Of a stretch of 64,000 nucleotides of DNA, positions 31,231 to 44,700 are shown one piece after another; position 1 is the stretch's first letter, and each line of letters begins with the position of its first letter. The stretch lies in the NCBI RefSeq assembly GCF_021730395.1, contig NC_069361.1:70503001-70567000 (forward strand). The letters run 5' to 3'. The position numbers and the translations under genes are program-made. Below the pieces are notes generated by a model. That model searched no databases. It saw only the letters and a program-made list of their open reading frames with translations, and was not told the DNA's origin. The DNA comes from Mercenaria mercenaria (taxonomy: Eukaryota; Mollusca; Bivalvia; Venerida; Veneridae).

Positions 31231-32454
31231 TAAACACATAAATACATATAACAGTTCTAAAATATATTACAGATCTTAAGTTTCAATGTGATTTTCTGTA
31301 AAATAAAAATACAACAATAAAACAAGATGCGATATCAGTAATGGAAATTCTCTTTTTGCATCGTATTATCACACAATTGTCCCCTGTGGATGGAAGTTTG
31401 ACACTACGAGGTAAAATTCGATTTTAACATCGCACTATCGTAATATCGCTCTCATGTCGAAGCTACGATAGTGTGATAATACGATGTGAAAACGCGAAAA
31501 TACGATGCTAAAGTGCGATACTTATATCGCGTCTTCGTATCTTCGCATCATGTTTTTGCATCATCGCTCTTAACAATCTATATAAATGTCAAAGGGGCGA
31601 AACAACGACGATCTTAATCATTTATATGCTAGGCCTATCTCGCAAAGTGTACACTAAATACTAGAAATTATCAAACTTGACTCAGGACAAGGTGTACAAA
31701 ATATCACCTGTTTGAAATGTTTTTAATTTTTGGTTTCTTTCACACATTTTGATGTTTTCCGTTTAATCCCTTGTCAAATGTGAAAGTATACAAATTTTGA
31801 CTGTGAAGACGCTCATTAATTTTTGCCCTCTTCATTAGATTAGAGAAATGTGGTGCTAATTTGAACTGTAACAATGATAGACTAAACTATGTTGCGCTAC
31901 AGTTAAATAACCGTATGCAACCTTAAACTCACTAATTTAATACGATCATTATTAAGTAGCTTCATACACAAAACTGACTTAATAATATTTTAATGCTTAT
32001 TATTTACATTTATAATATCATATATCAGCAACTGTGTATGTACGTCCCCAAAATATAAGCAAATGGGTCGGGACACAAGTCCTCAAAACATCAGTAAACG
32101 ACACTTCCCTATAGATATCACACAAAGTAACTAGGCGGGGAAAAACAAAATAAGTATGAGAAATTAAATTGTGTTATAAACATTGAGATACAAATGTAAT
32201 TTCTTATCCAGCACTTGAGAATGTCGTCTTGTAGTTAAGACATTGAAATTAAAAATTGTCTTCTGTTTGATATATGTTTCATTTTCCGTATATTGTTCAT
32301 TCACAAATAAAATTGGTTGTACGTTAAACGGATGGAATATACGTGTCTGACATGGAATAATACAATTTTCAGTCAAGGAAAACATGATCGGCTTCCTCGT
32401 TTTTTGGTAACTACATTCGTACGAAGATTTGTAACACAAACGACTGTGAAAACC
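31231..32454. other. Non-coding with CGATATCG/ACGATAG-type short repeats
   Basis: 31280-31580 is rich in CGAT, ACGATGC and CGCGATA words. It includes a hairpin CACTATCGTA...TACGATAGTG (31424-31478) and TACGATGTGAAAACGCGAAA-type phrases. I see this as a decayed short repeat. 31600-32450 shows nothing. The minus-strand frame at 32164-32439 has no recognised domain. Confidence 0.5.
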
Positions 32455-33047
32455 CTAGTATCTGAGCTTATGTCTCCATTTTCTGGAGGAACCATAATTC
32501 AGTTTAAACATTAATCTGAGCTTATTTCTCCGTTTTCCGGAGGAACCATAATTCAGTTTAAACATTAAACTGAGCTTACTTCTCCGTTTTCCGGAGGAAC
32601 CATAATTCAGTTTAAACATTAAACTGAGCCTATTTCTCCGTTTTCCGGATGAACCATTTTTCAGTTTAAACATTAAACTGAGCTTATATCTCCGTTTTCC
32701 GGAGCTTATTTCTCCGTTTTCCGGAGGAACCATTTTTCAGTTTAAACATTGGAACCATTTTTCAGTTTAAACATTAAACTGAGCGTATTTCTCCGTTTTC
32801 CGGAGGAACCATAATTCAGTTTAAACATTAAACTGAGCCTATTTCTCCGTTTTCCGGAGGAACCATAATTCAGTTTAAACATTAATCTAGTGAGCGTATT
32901 TCTCCGTTTTCCGGAGGAACCATTTTTCAGTTTAAACATTAATCTAATGAGCTTATTTTTATCATCTTTCGGAGGAACCATAATTCAGTATAATATAATC
33001 TGAACTTATTTCACCGTTTTCTGGAGGAATCATTATTATATATAATG
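32455..33047. repeat. ~60-bp satellite, about 9 units (CCGTTTTCCGGAGGAACC type)
   Basis: CTGAGCTTATTTCTCCGTTT, TCCGGAGGAACCATAATTCA and GTTTAAACATTAAA recur in order with ~60-base spacing, with one compound unit near 32690-32760. The array resumes at 34809-34925 (TCTTTCGGAGGAATCATTAT), so the element at 33050-34806 split it. Minus-strand frames such as LMFKLNYGSSGKRRN are products of the array. Confidence 0.9.
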
Positions 33048-33049
33048 TA

Positions 33050-34806
33050 CGAAAGACCCATGGTGACATTTCAACTTCATTATTTCACGATTTCTGCTTC
33101 CTGATTTCACGATTTCCACTTCATGAATTCACGGTTTCACGATTTCCACTTCATGAATTCACGATTTCACGAATTCACGATTTCACGAAAAAACTTCACG
33201 ATTGCTTGATCTCACGATTTCATGATTTCACGATTTCCACTTCATGAATTCACGATTTCACGATTTCTGCTTCCTGAATTCACGATTTCCACTTCTTGAA
33301 TTCACGATTTCACGATTTCCACTTCATGAATTCACGATTTCCACTTCACGATTTCAACTTCACGAATTCACGATTTCCACTTCACGAATTCACGATTTCA
33401 CGATTTCAACTTCATGAATTCACGATTTCCACTTCACGAATTCACGATTTCCACTTCACGAATTCATGATTTCCACTTCACGAATTCACGATTTCACGAT
33501 TTCAACTTCACGAATTCACGATTTCCACTTCACGAATTCACGATTTCACGATTTCCACTTCATGAATTCACGATTTCAACTTCATGAATTCACGATATCC
33601 ACTTCACGAATTCACGATTTCACGATTTCAACTTCATGAATTCACGATTTCAACTTCATGAATTCACGATTTCCACTTCACGAATTCACGATTTCAACTT
33701 CATGAATTCACGATTTCACGATTTCCACTTCACGATTTCACGATTTCAACTTCAGGAATTCACGATTTCCACTTCACGAATTCACGATTTCACGCTTGAA
33801 TTCACGATTTCAACTTCATGAATTCACGATTTCCACTTCACGAATTCACGATTCCAACTTCATGAATTCACGATTTCACGATTTCCACTTCACGAATTCA
33901 CGATTTCACGATTTCAACTTCACGAATTCACGATTTCCACTTCACGAATTCACGAATTCACGATTTCCACTTCACGAATTCACGATTTCCACTTCACGAA
34001 TTCACGATTTCACGATTTCAACTTCATGAATTCACGATTTCCACTTCACGAATGCACGATTTCCACTTCACGAATTCACGATTTCAACTTCATGAATTCA
34101 CGATTTCACGATTTCCACTTCACGAATTCACGATTTCACGATTTCAACTTCACGAATTCACGATTTCACGATTTCAACTTCACGAATTCACGATTTCCAC
34201 TTCACGAATTCACGATTTCACGATTTCCACTTCACGAATTCACGATTTCCACTTCATGAATTCACGATTTCACGATTTCAACTTCATGAATTCACGATTT
34301 CCACTTCACGAATGCACGATTTCCACTTCACGAATTCACGATTTCAACTTCATGAATTCACGATTTCCACTTCACGAATTCACGATTTCACGATTTCTAC
34401 TTTAGGAATTCACGATTTCACGATTTCAACTTCACGATTTCCACTTCATGAATTCACGATTTCACGATTTCCACTTCATGAATTCACGATTTCACGATTT
34501 CAACTTCATGAATTCACGATTTCCACTTCACGAATTCACGATTTCAACTTCATGAATTCACGATTTCACGATTTCCACTTCACAAAATCACGATTTCACG
34601 ATTTCAACTTCACGAATTCACGATTTCCACTTCACGAATTCACGATTTCACGATTTCCACTTCATGAAATCACGGTTTCACCATCGTGAAATCGTGAATT
34701 CGTGAAGTGGAAATCGAGAATTCATGAAGGGGAAATCGTGAAATCGTGAATTCATGAAGTGGAAATCGTGAAATAATGAAGTTGAAATGTCACCACGTGT
34801 CTTTCG
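33050..34806. mobile_element. TA-flanked palindromic element carrying a CACGATTTC satellite
   Basis: The left end CGAAAGACCCATGGTGACAT and right end ATGTCACCACGTGTCTTTCG are inverted copies over about 45 bases, flanked by TA on each side (33048-33049 and 34807-34808). This fits a TA-targeting transposon family such as Tc1/mariner-type MITEs. Inside, CACGATTTCCACTTCACGAA and AACTTCATGAATT words repeat in one direction from about 33090 to 34680, then flip for the last ~125 bases. The palindrome's left arm has thus expanded to ~1.6 kb. Open frames through it (HDFNFMNSRF type) are satellite products. Confidence 0.8.
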
Positions 34807-34808
34807 TA

Positions 34809-34925
34809 ATAATGCAATCTGAACATTTGCTTCCGTCTTTCGGAGGAATCATTATTCAGTATAATGTAATCTGAACATAATTATAATGTAATCAGACCTT
34901 ATCTCCTCGTCAATTATACTATGTA
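34809..34925. repeat. Continuation of the ~60-bp satellite
   Basis: AATGCAATCTGAACATTTGC, TCTTTCGGAGGAATCATTAT and AATGTAATCTGAACATAAT are diverged units like those just left of 33048. Confidence 0.75.
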
Positions 34926-35449
34926 AGCTAAAACTAGACATAACACAGAGGCCGCTCAGTGCTCCGAAATCGATAACGACCAAACAACATCTAAAGCAAG
35001 TGATCTGAGCTCGCGTATTTCGAATAAGAGCCCCATCTATGGGTGCTCTCGAGGCCTCATTTTTTTTTCAATAGTATCCATCATCACGAAAAGCCAGTTT
35101 CCATTTTGAGGATGAACGTTGGACAAGGCAGATACTTGTACCATTTTTCATTTCGTTTGAATAACGGGGTCAGGGCACGAACCCGAAACCCTTCAAAGTC
35201 AAAGCAACGGTCAAATTTAAATAAGCTCATTCATAGCAGATGCAGGCATTATGGAAACTTGCAATAGTAATCAAAATATATATCGTGACTCACATATAGT
35301 TTTATATCAATACGACGATCTCCAATATTTTATGCAAACATTATCACGTACCATTGTGACTATATATGATGTTTTAACTAATCGAAATATCCATACAAAG
35401 CTCAGATCTGTGGTCCTATTCTGAAGAGTCTACTATATACTTATCGCAA
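34926..35449. other. Non-coding, nothing recognised
   Basis: The 74-codon frame at 35043-35267 has no recognisable domain. No repeat structure seen. Confidence 0.4.
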
Positions 35450-37950
35450 AGAAGAAGAAGAAGATTTTATTCAAGACTTGAGCTGAAAGCTCCTCATCTA
35501 AACATACAATATATCAAATATGTAAGGTCAAACTATACAACAAATAAGTATCTACACATTCAAAAAATAAACATTCAAAACGAGAGTAACAGTTCATAAA
35601 TTACAAAGCTTCAAAGCATTAATAACTATTTCATGTTCTATCATTTAAGAAATTGTCTCTAATTTTCAAGGCACAATGTATATAACATGCGAGTTTATTT
35701 AGCACTTTTGCGTTAGTTGATGAGATCAGATGTATAAATTTTTGCATACTATGGTGCTGAAAATAATATTTAGCATTATAACGCTTTCTGATTGTTTTAT
35801 ATTTCGGACACACAATTATAAAATGATATTCGTTTTCTATGTCATTACTTCCACATACTTCACAAGTTCTTTCAGATCTGTCAATTCTATACCGACCATA
35901 TCTACCTGTCTCAATACGAAGTCTATGAGCACAAAGCCTAAACTTTGTTAATAATTGTCTATATAGTCGATTTTGCACAACACTTAAGTATTCCTCATAA
36001 CCAAAATTTTCTTTAACATATTTATACACAAATAGAACACTATTTTCATTCACCCCATGTTTCCAGTTCTGTATAAAACTATCAACAAGACGCTGTTTAA
36101 AGTCAGAAATAAATACATTTACGGTAACATTATATGGATAATCCCATACATAACCAAAACCGTTTGTAGTAAGCATATCTTTAACATTAGATAACCAGTT
36201 TTTCTTGCCTCTAAGCAGATCATTTTTTAACATAATATACACATTTTGTAAAAACAATGTTGTCAGGTTGTGTTAAGTTTAAACCATTATTTAACAATAC
36301 GAACAATTCTTTTTTTATTACAATGGTAAGCGACCTAGTTCCCCATTAATTCAACATGACTTGTAGAGATTTTTACAGTCAACATCTTTTTGCAATATTT
36401 TAAATGTATTCTTTCCGATGTCTTTCATTTATATATCCCCTCACTTTCGGAGGAATAATCTAAAATAGATGTTACAAAAGAATCAAATAGGACTACACAT
36501 GTTGCTTAGGGGTAAATTAAATCTCTAGTATTACAGAATAAATAGTGTATTCATAAGCTTCTACGATTTCCCAACAAGAATCTGCTATCTGAGTTTAAAA
36601 TTACACATAAGAATAAAATACCACACCTTCAATAATTTATAAACTGTCAACTATTTCGAGTCTTTTACATCATATGAAACCTCACTTCTTTTTACGAAAA
36701 CTCTTCCACGACGTCTGAAAACCATCACTCTTGTTTTGTAAGTATTCACTTGTAAACCCCACGGTTACATATATTCACCAAGTCATTACGCTTTGTTGTA
36801 AATAATCAACTCAATTTGAGAAAAGAACCTTATCATCGCGTAAAGAACATTATTAGAGTAACATCATCAAAATTTAAACACTTCCGGGTCAAGAACCATA
36901 TATAGTTCACAAGTCTTCGTATACATAGACATAGTAACGGTGAACCCTGCTTTTAGCATACAATTGTTGCATAATATTGATATTTTATTACAATGTCTTA
37001 CTCGCCAACGGATCATGTTCATAATTAGGATCTAACCATTTTTTCCCACTAATTCCTAGTTTGGGTACATTTTTAAAACCATAATGCATTTCGGTAGACA
37101 CTGTCAAAACACTTTTTTCATATCGTTTAAAGGTTGCGTACAAAACCTGTTTGCCATTACCTTAAGGAATTTTGAATTAAACCGAACAGAGCTAAAGATG
37201 CAATCAGTTGGTGGAATATCCCTTTTTTAAACCAAATTGCGAACTCAGATATTATGTTATATTTTAGAGCACCATTTTTGACATTCTATGTTATTTAATA
37301 TGGATGTGAACACTTTTGCGATCACGCTCACTAACGTTATCCCTCTATAGTGTTTCTTTTCAGTTTCGTCACCTTTCTTAAACACTGGGACTATTATTCC
37401 CTCCATCCATGATTTTGAAAGTGGGCCGCTTGAAAAATTTATGTTAAATAGATCGACAAGATGGTGAAGCTTGACTATCTCCAGCCTCTAAAAGTATTCA
37501 TGTTATAAGTTCATCCGCAGAGCCAGCCTTTCTACGCTTCAACGATTTAAATGGCTTAGTCGCACCTCATCCACAGTGTGATAACAACATCTTAATTCAT
37601 CGAATATTGGATAACAGACAACAACTGTTTCTCGACTCAATAAAGTCTTTCACTTTCATTGTCATATGTAATATTTATTTCTACCGATAGGTTCTTGAAA
37701 TAAATCGTTAAAAATCATTTAAAGACACATGCGTCTCTTTACGTTGTTTTCTTTTGAAAAATTATTTCCCAAAAGTCACAAGGCTTTTTTGATTTTAAAC
37801 TTTCGATCTCTTTCATTTTTCTAATTTTGTACTTTTTACGTTTACTGTTTATTAGTTTCTTATAGTCTCGCAAAGACAGCTGTGTTAGACCATATTTTAC
37901 ACAATTCCTATACTTCACCACTACTGTGAAAAATACGATCCTATTTTTCA
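35450..37950 (-). mobile_element. LINE-B, 5'-truncated and decayed (minus strand)
   Basis: 3' end at a (GAA)n run (35450-35463). The frame 35631-36257 carries the C-terminal zinc motif CEVC-(x)n-NEYHFIIVCPKY and LCAHRLRIETGRYGRYRID. Reverse-transcriptase remnants include MEGIIVPVFKKGD and YRGITLVS on the minus strand near 37320-37410. The endonuclease-RT linker KSKKPCDFWEIIFQKK is near 37750-37800. Frames are interrupted and the central polymerase part (FADD region) is not visible, so there is likely an internal deletion. Close in type to LINE-C (KPKQFWKYFKK linker, same C-terminal zinc motif). Inactive. Confidence 0.75.
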
Positions 37951-38315
37951 TATATCACATAGTCCAGACATATTTCTCACATTTTTTTTGCCAGATGTAT
38001 GCTTGATCTCAACTTTTGAGATGACAGAAAGTGCCACATTTGAATTTCACATTCCAGTTTTATTTATTGCAAAATATAATTTCTGATCAAAAATCAATTA
38101 TTCTTACATAATAGTGAAACAGATGGATTTTGTTTTTATATCTAATGATATCATTAAATCAATATTGAAATATTCAAAACTAATCTGTATTTGAGATATC
38201 CGAATTTAAGATATCTATAATTCATTTCATGTTATCATGAAAGATATTTTGTGATGTCACAAATCGATTTTTTTATGATATCCATAATTCTGAATTCGCG
38301 GATATCTTAAAGTTA
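37951..38315. repeat. GATATC-rich non-coding repeat DNA, left of LINE-C
   Basis: Words such as TTTAAGATATCTATAATTC, TGATGTCACAAATCG and TTATGATATCCATAATTC resemble the longer GATATC repeat right of LINE-C (58798-59660). This is consistent with one repeat region split by that LINE. Confidence 0.5.
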
Positions 38316-38358
38316 TAAAAAACCAATATGACACGTGCATATGGATTAAATTAGATAA
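38316..38358 (+). mobile_element. LINE-C, short left part (endonuclease domain)
   Basis: The plus-strand frame CIWIKLDKN just before the Polinton's target duplication reads as the usual strand of an APE-type LINE endonuclease. After the Polinton it continues in phase as FFRLDTDVYICGIYLWGED (56336 on). The LINE is 5'-truncated at about 38316-38330, where GATATC repeat DNA begins. Confidence 0.65.
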
Positions 38359-38364
38359 AAACTT
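38359..38364 (+). repeat. Left 6-bp target-site duplication of the Polinton
   Basis: AAACTT, repeated at 56330-56335. Polintons make 6-bp duplications. Confidence 0.85.
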
Positions 38365-38844
38365 AGTAGTATTAGAATTACCGATTTTGGCTCAAAATCT
38401 GACCACCCTGACCCCTTGACCCTATTCTATAAGCAGACTTTAATCTTTCCCTAAAAACTTAAATTACTTAACTTGGTTACCTTATTCCCTGTGTAGGATG
38501 TGATTTTTGTTCATTGTTAATTTATCCAGTTTTTGTTGGAAAACAAACTGATTGAGAATTACGCTGTAAATCATTGCAATAATGACCTTAGTATATGGGA
38601 ACGTTTCGCAAGAAGACATATGTGTCAGTTTTTGTCTGAAAACAGTTTATTGAGGAATTACGCTGTAATCATAAAAAGAAATTTAAAACCATTAAACGTT
38701 AATACGATTATAGCTTTGTATTTGGTGCCACACGGTTGTGTTTACAATCTATATTATAAGTTAAACAGGACGATTTATTGCATTCCTTTTAAGATAAACA
38801 TATATCGAGGAGTTGTTATACAACATATTTGATCTTATTTCAAT
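38365..38844 (+). repeat. Left terminal inverted repeat of the Polinton
   Basis: From AGTAGTATTAGAATTACCG to CAACATATTTGATCTTATTT, the inverse of 55867-56329. It contains a duplicated phrase (CAGTTTTTGTTGGAAAACA and CAGTTTTTGTCTGAAAACA, each followed by AATTACGCTGTAA). Roughly nine bases in ten match by eye. Confidence 0.9.
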
Positions 38845-38999
38845 TATACACATAGTAATAAAACTTTTAATAATCTGTTATTTAAACTTTTAATCCAAAG
38901 GCTTGTTTTTATCATTGGATAACGGTTCTTCCGATATGTAGAATCTGATGTAAACTACCATTTTAATGCATCATAAATGTTAATTCTGTAAAGGCTGAA

Positions 39000-41600
39000 T
39001 CGTCATAAGGATGAATATCAAACATTGTTCCTTGTTTAGATAGTTTTTAATTTTTTTTTCTTATACTTAGATAATAACTTATCAGTGTCAAAGTCCTCAG
39101 CTGCCTCAGTGTTATATATACCATTATCAAAATATTTCAAAAAAATAAAAATATAATCCTGGGGCTTGGATTCCGCCACCTAATATAAATGTGATATTGG
39201 GCTTTTTTGTCGGTTTATACGGTTCACCCGGGGAGCTCGCACCCTTTAATAAAATCTTAAATCAATTTATTTTAGTTCCGGTTTTCTTGACTTATAAACA
39301 CCACCACTCAAAAGCATATCTAGTACATCTATTTTATATCTTGGTTTGGGTTTATAAAATCTTTATATCTACGGTCAATTCCAGGTTCCTGATTTCAAAA
39401 TATATTGAAATAGTTCAGATCGGCCATATTTTTTATTTGTTGCATGTATCCAAGGGCCACCACGACGGTCAAAAATACTTATTCATTGTATGTAATCAAA
39501 AGTATGATTATAAAGTATTCAAAGGAGAAACACGTCATGTCTCACTTCCTCTTCCCTTTTTTCTATTCCGGTCTTTCTTTTAAGTTTAAGAATTATTTCA
39601 GCTAAATCATCAAACTCGTTTTGTTTGTAGGCAACTTCGAGGCAAGATAAAATTGTCAACAACGCCTTTTGTTCTAGCTAATTGTGTTTCTTGTTTTAAG
39701 AAAACATTTTTTACTTTTGTAATTTCTTCTGCATTTGTGGTAATTTCTTCGACATTAGCGGTTATTGCTTTAGTATTAGTCAGTAATTACTGGGGTATTA
39801 GCAGTGCTTGATTCTCCTTGTTTATCTGATATTTTAACTACAGAGTCCAAATCATATATTATTTTTTTAATTTGATCATTAATTTATCTAATTGCTTCAG
39901 TTTTAGGAGTAATTAACTCTCCTTGTTTTAGCTGATATTTCAACTACAGAGTCCAGATCATTCTATTATTTTTTTAATTTTGTATTATTAAATTCATTAA
40001 TATTCTTCTTGTTATTTTTTTGTAAATATTACTTAATTCTGCATATTTTAAATTGTGACGGTTGTCAACAATTCTAATCCAATTTCGAATTTGTTTTTAT
40101 AAAGTCATCTATTTTTAGAATTAATTTATCTTTTCTTTTTACAGGTTTTAACATGCTTGTATCATGATAAATCACTCTTTCGTGAAGCTGCCTTTTCCAT
40201 CAGATATTTATTCTGCAAATTTATTTGAAAAGCGTAATCGAGTAAATCTTGATTCCCTTTTGCCATTTCCAAGTATTAGTTTATTTATTTCTGTTCTAAT
40301 TTCTAACTGTATACATATTTTGATAACCTTTTTCTCAGCTTCATTTAATCTTGTCTTTTAGGTTTCGATCGTTTAATACTTACTTATCTTTTAATTCTTG
40401 GTATTTGGGTGAATAAAATGTTTATATTAACTCGTAATACTTCTTTTATGTTGTCATCTGTCAAATTCAGATTTCTCTTCATGTTCTTTAATAGAATCAA
40501 CCATAGCTTTCATTTCTTTTCAATTTTACCTTGTAATTGATTAATTAACTAATGTATTCTTTTTAAAATCTTTTGTTAATTCTATCAATATTCTTTACTT
40601 CTACTTGCTAGTGTTTGTTTTCTACTTTTGACATCCTTCATGTTTATAGTCATTCTATTACACTTTGATTTTCTTTATACACAAAACCGTCTTGAAACTG
40701 CATCGTTTGGGTTTATCTGGATTTCATTAGGTTGATTATTTTCATTGTCCTTACTAATGCTCTATTCATTGTGTTATCAGTTCCTTATTTCTATGAAGAT
40801 ACGATTCCGTTTCCTTTTTAAGCTTTTTGATGTGTTTTTTTGTAGCTTTAATCCACTTAAATCAATATCAAAAGTTAACTTTACTTTATACTGTCAGGTT
40901 CACTTATTTGTTTTTACGTCATTAAAAAACTCCCAATATATAATTTTTATATATTTACCAGTAAAGTTTTTTTTAAAAAACTTACTTGGTTTGTCAATAT
41001 ATATGAAGCATGTTTTTGATTTGTTACATTAGCAAAAGTATCCACGGTCTATATTTTGTTCTCATTACAAATCACGATTATTTTCCTTTGTTATCTGGAT
41101 ATTTAAATAAAAATATAATGTGAACAGTTAATTCGAATATCTTTTGGTGTCTTTATAGTAAGACTGACTTAAATAAATAACACAACAGTTTTTGTGACTC
41201 GTCCTTGAATAAAGTTTTTTGTTATTTCATTTTGAATATTTTTATCTTCACTACAAAATCCTCAATTATTACTACTTTTTGTTTTCTGATTCAAAGATTC
41301 TCACAAGTCTATGAATTTGGTTGGGATCAGCTGAATATTCCAAGTAATTTCATTTTGGATTACTTTAAATTTTTTGTGCTAATTTGACTGAACGTTGTTA
41401 ATAAATCTTGAATATTTAGATTGTTCTTCAGCTTTTTTAGCATATAAGTATAATGTTTCATAATATATAGAGGTTTTCGAAGTATATGCTTTAATGGTAT
41501 TTGTTTTTCCGATCCAGAAGATCCATCATCATTAACATGCTAAAACATGAATCTGGTAATAAAAGGATTAATTGTTTAAAGTTATTGGTTTATCACTTTT
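39000..41600 (-). pseudogene. Polinton interior, left minus-strand block, unassigned
   Basis: T-rich on the plus strand, so any old genes ran on the minus strand. Only fragments are visible, including lysine/isoleucine-rich, coiled-coil-like stretches. No protein can be named. The 130-codon plus frame at 39191-39583 is more likely a shadow. An 18-base T-run at 41611-41628 lies where this block and the plus-strand block diverge, a likely old promoter region. Confidence 0.4.
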
Positions 41601-41749
41601 TGTAAATAAATTTTTTTTTTTTTTTTTTCATTTAATTTTGGAATTTTCCATTTATATAATATTACATTATTTACAATTATTTTACAATATCTTACATCTA
41701 TTGACATTATTTTACATTATCCTTAACATTATTATATAAATGCAATTCA

Positions 41750-44700
41750 AAACTTAATGAAATGATAATAAAGAAAAAAATTAGTTGGGCAAAAGATGAA
41801 AATCTTAGTGAAGAAATTAATGACGAGAAAAAAAGAAAAGCTCAATCGGGATATGTTACACTGAAATTTATAAGCCATTTACTGAAAAAAATAGAACAGT
41901 CAAAAAAAGATCAATTATAAGTCAGTTTTAAAAGCATTACCTGGATTAAAAACAACCATTTAGCATTACTTCCAAACAGTTTTGATGAATAAGCTACATG
42001 AATAGAAAATCCTAGAATGGTGGAAGATCCATAGGAAAAACCAACACGATTATCCTCCCACCGCGGAAGATGATTATGGGTTTGGAAGAGGCTATTCCGA
42101 AGAACCTAAAACACGATTTCTTACCCGCCGAAAGATTCATATGGTTTTGGATGATGAAGGAATGGTGAGCCTGACGACACCAAAAAACCTCCCGAAGAAT
42201 TTACAGTAAGAATTTATAGCAAATTTTGATATTAAATATCGATAAAAGATTTAATATCAGAATTTGGGTTGTTACATTAACAGAGTTAGTATAAAACAAA
42301 TTAAAGATGATTGGATAAAAACAAGAAGAGGTTACCGAAAAATTATAGACCTTTACTCGTGATATTTATAAATATAGTTAAAGAAAAACCCAGATGAAAA
42401 TAATTGAATTTACAAAATGAGAACCTACGGCTGCAGGTGAGTATGTTTCGGAGTTAGAATTACATTAGAAGAAATCTTAAAAGATACGATGAAACGCTTA
42501 TTAAAAATTATTAAAGACTCAAAGGTATTTGGAAGGGGAATAAAAACCATTACACCATATAAGGTTTCTCTCCAAAGGGTCAATATGGTTATGTAATTAT
42601 TAACTAATAAACTTTATGGTCAAAATAAGTTAAATGCTTAAGGATAGATTAACTGGAAAAGAAGTAAAACACTAAAGTAGTGATGATTTTTAATTGGATT
42701 TGATTAATTAAAAAAGGATATATAACATTAATAAAAAAAACATTCAAATCATTCAATAAAAAATATTCAAAGAATTAAACAGATAAGTCTGATTACCTAT
42801 CAATAAAAGATCTGTGAAATTTAAAAAGTAATAGGGGACAAGGTTATGTGTTTGTCCATGTAATCCAGAAGAATTGGTTAATGAGGTTGGAGTTTAATTT
42901 GTGGTTCATTGATGCTGGAAATAATAATGAGAAGAACCTAAAAAATGATGGTTTAGAAATAAATTGATGAACTATTAAAAATGAATTCTCTTTAACCAGA
43001 ACAACATGAAAAGTTATATAAAAATTATTTTTCTTGAAATATAAATGGAAACAAAAAATAGTATTAAGTTCTTGAAAACAGTTAAAGATAATAAAAATAA
43101 ACGAGTGATTTTACAAGCAGATTTAGTCGTTTTTAATTTTAGAATAAAAATAAAAATTATGTTGTTGGTTTTGGATAGGATTAACACTATGACCTATTCT
43201 TGCATAATATTAGTGATGAATATGACAATAAACAGAATTCGTTATAATAATGGTAAGGATTGAAAGATATTATATTTTACAATGGTTCTTACATGTACAC
43301 AGATATTTAATAATTATATTTAGGGAACATTAATAAGTAAATGGTGAATATGAATAGTGTATATCAGAAATTGCTCCAATACGTTTGGAATTTGATTTAA
43401 GTAGTTGCTAAAGATTTTGATTCAATTACAAGTTAATTTTATGTTGGATTTGGAAATATCAATTTTTCATACATTGATTTGGATTTGAGAAAAAAAAATT
43501 GACAAAACGGAATGGGAACTAAAACACCAAATATAACTAACTCTGTGGATACCATTTACATCATTGTGATCTTATTGATTAATTCACTTGTTGATTGTAT
43601 TTTCAGTGATATTATCTATGCTTTAAGGTACTGCAGATTAACAAGGCTTTATCCATTTACAAAGAACCACAAAGAGTTGGATATTCTGAAATTAATAAAA
43701 TATATTATAAATTCATTTGAATATATATTACAGATGTATTTGGTTGAATATTTATTTAATGAGGTTGAAACAAGTGTTTTACACTAATTTTAAAAGATTA
43801 TTAATTAAAAACTAAAGATTTTAAAAACTTTAAATTTTGAAATTAAAAATTTTGTTTGATTTTAATGTACAAGAAAGTTTATGACAAAATAATAAAAGGA
43901 ATATTTATTTATGTTGTGTCCCACAGGAGAAGAAATCATACACGGAACGGTATCCTTTGACACTTTAACGAAATTCGCTTTCTAGTTCAACGCATCTTCA
44001 TTTAGCACAGCTGGAAAAAAGCGTTGGAAAACAGGCAGGAAAAGCAGAGCACTTGAAAGTGGAACAAAAAGGTTGGAACAGAAGTAGGAAATTTAGACCT
44101 GCCAGCTAAATTGTTGAAAAACTTATAAAAGAAACCTGCCTCCGGCAGTGGAATTTAATTGCCATGGGAATTACAAGAAAAAGGGAATTAATATTAAAAA
44201 TAATAATGAGGGAGGATATTCATATGGTGTAAAAATAGGAATATTAGTCAGGATCTGGGTCTTTAGCTCGTGCTGGAACTTCAACTCAACAAAAACGTAT
44301 TAAACAGATTAATTTATAAAAAAATAAAGTTTTAACATTAATAAAAAATAAAATAATATATAATATATTACATGTTTAGAAACTAAAGATTATTGTCTAA
44401 GATATAAATAACTCCTATTTCAATGAGATACAGGCTTTTAATATCTGTCTGGGGAAATAATCGTTAACAACAAAAAAAAAAAACGGATATCACTTTACAA
44501 TTAATTGATAGAAGTTCATATTTTGATTGGTTTAATGCTTATTTTTTGAAGTAAGTTTTAAAGTTAAATAAACTTGCTAATGGTAATAATTATGGTGCTG
44601 GTGGAGATGATAATCAAAATTGCTGTAATTATTAAATTTTGCAGCTTCATTCATTGATCAGTTAGTGGTTAAAACAAAATGGAGAAAAAATTGTTTATGA

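Noticed and set aside
32455-32981. Minus-strand frames with repeated MFKLNYGSSGKRRN
   Set aside because: Pure products of the ~60-bp satellite.
33636-34689. Several long open frames with HDFNFMNSRF-type repeats
   Set aside because: They are translations of the CACGATTTC satellite, whose unit lacks stops in that frame. No promoter, exon structure or domain.
35150-35190. tRNA-like or SINE box (GGGCACGAACCC)
   Set aside because: No A-box at the right distance, no cloverleaf, no tail.
39191-39583. 130-codon plus-strand frame in the Polinton left block
   Set aside because: The surrounding base bias indicates minus-strand genes; no domain and a hydrophobic, shadow-like composition.
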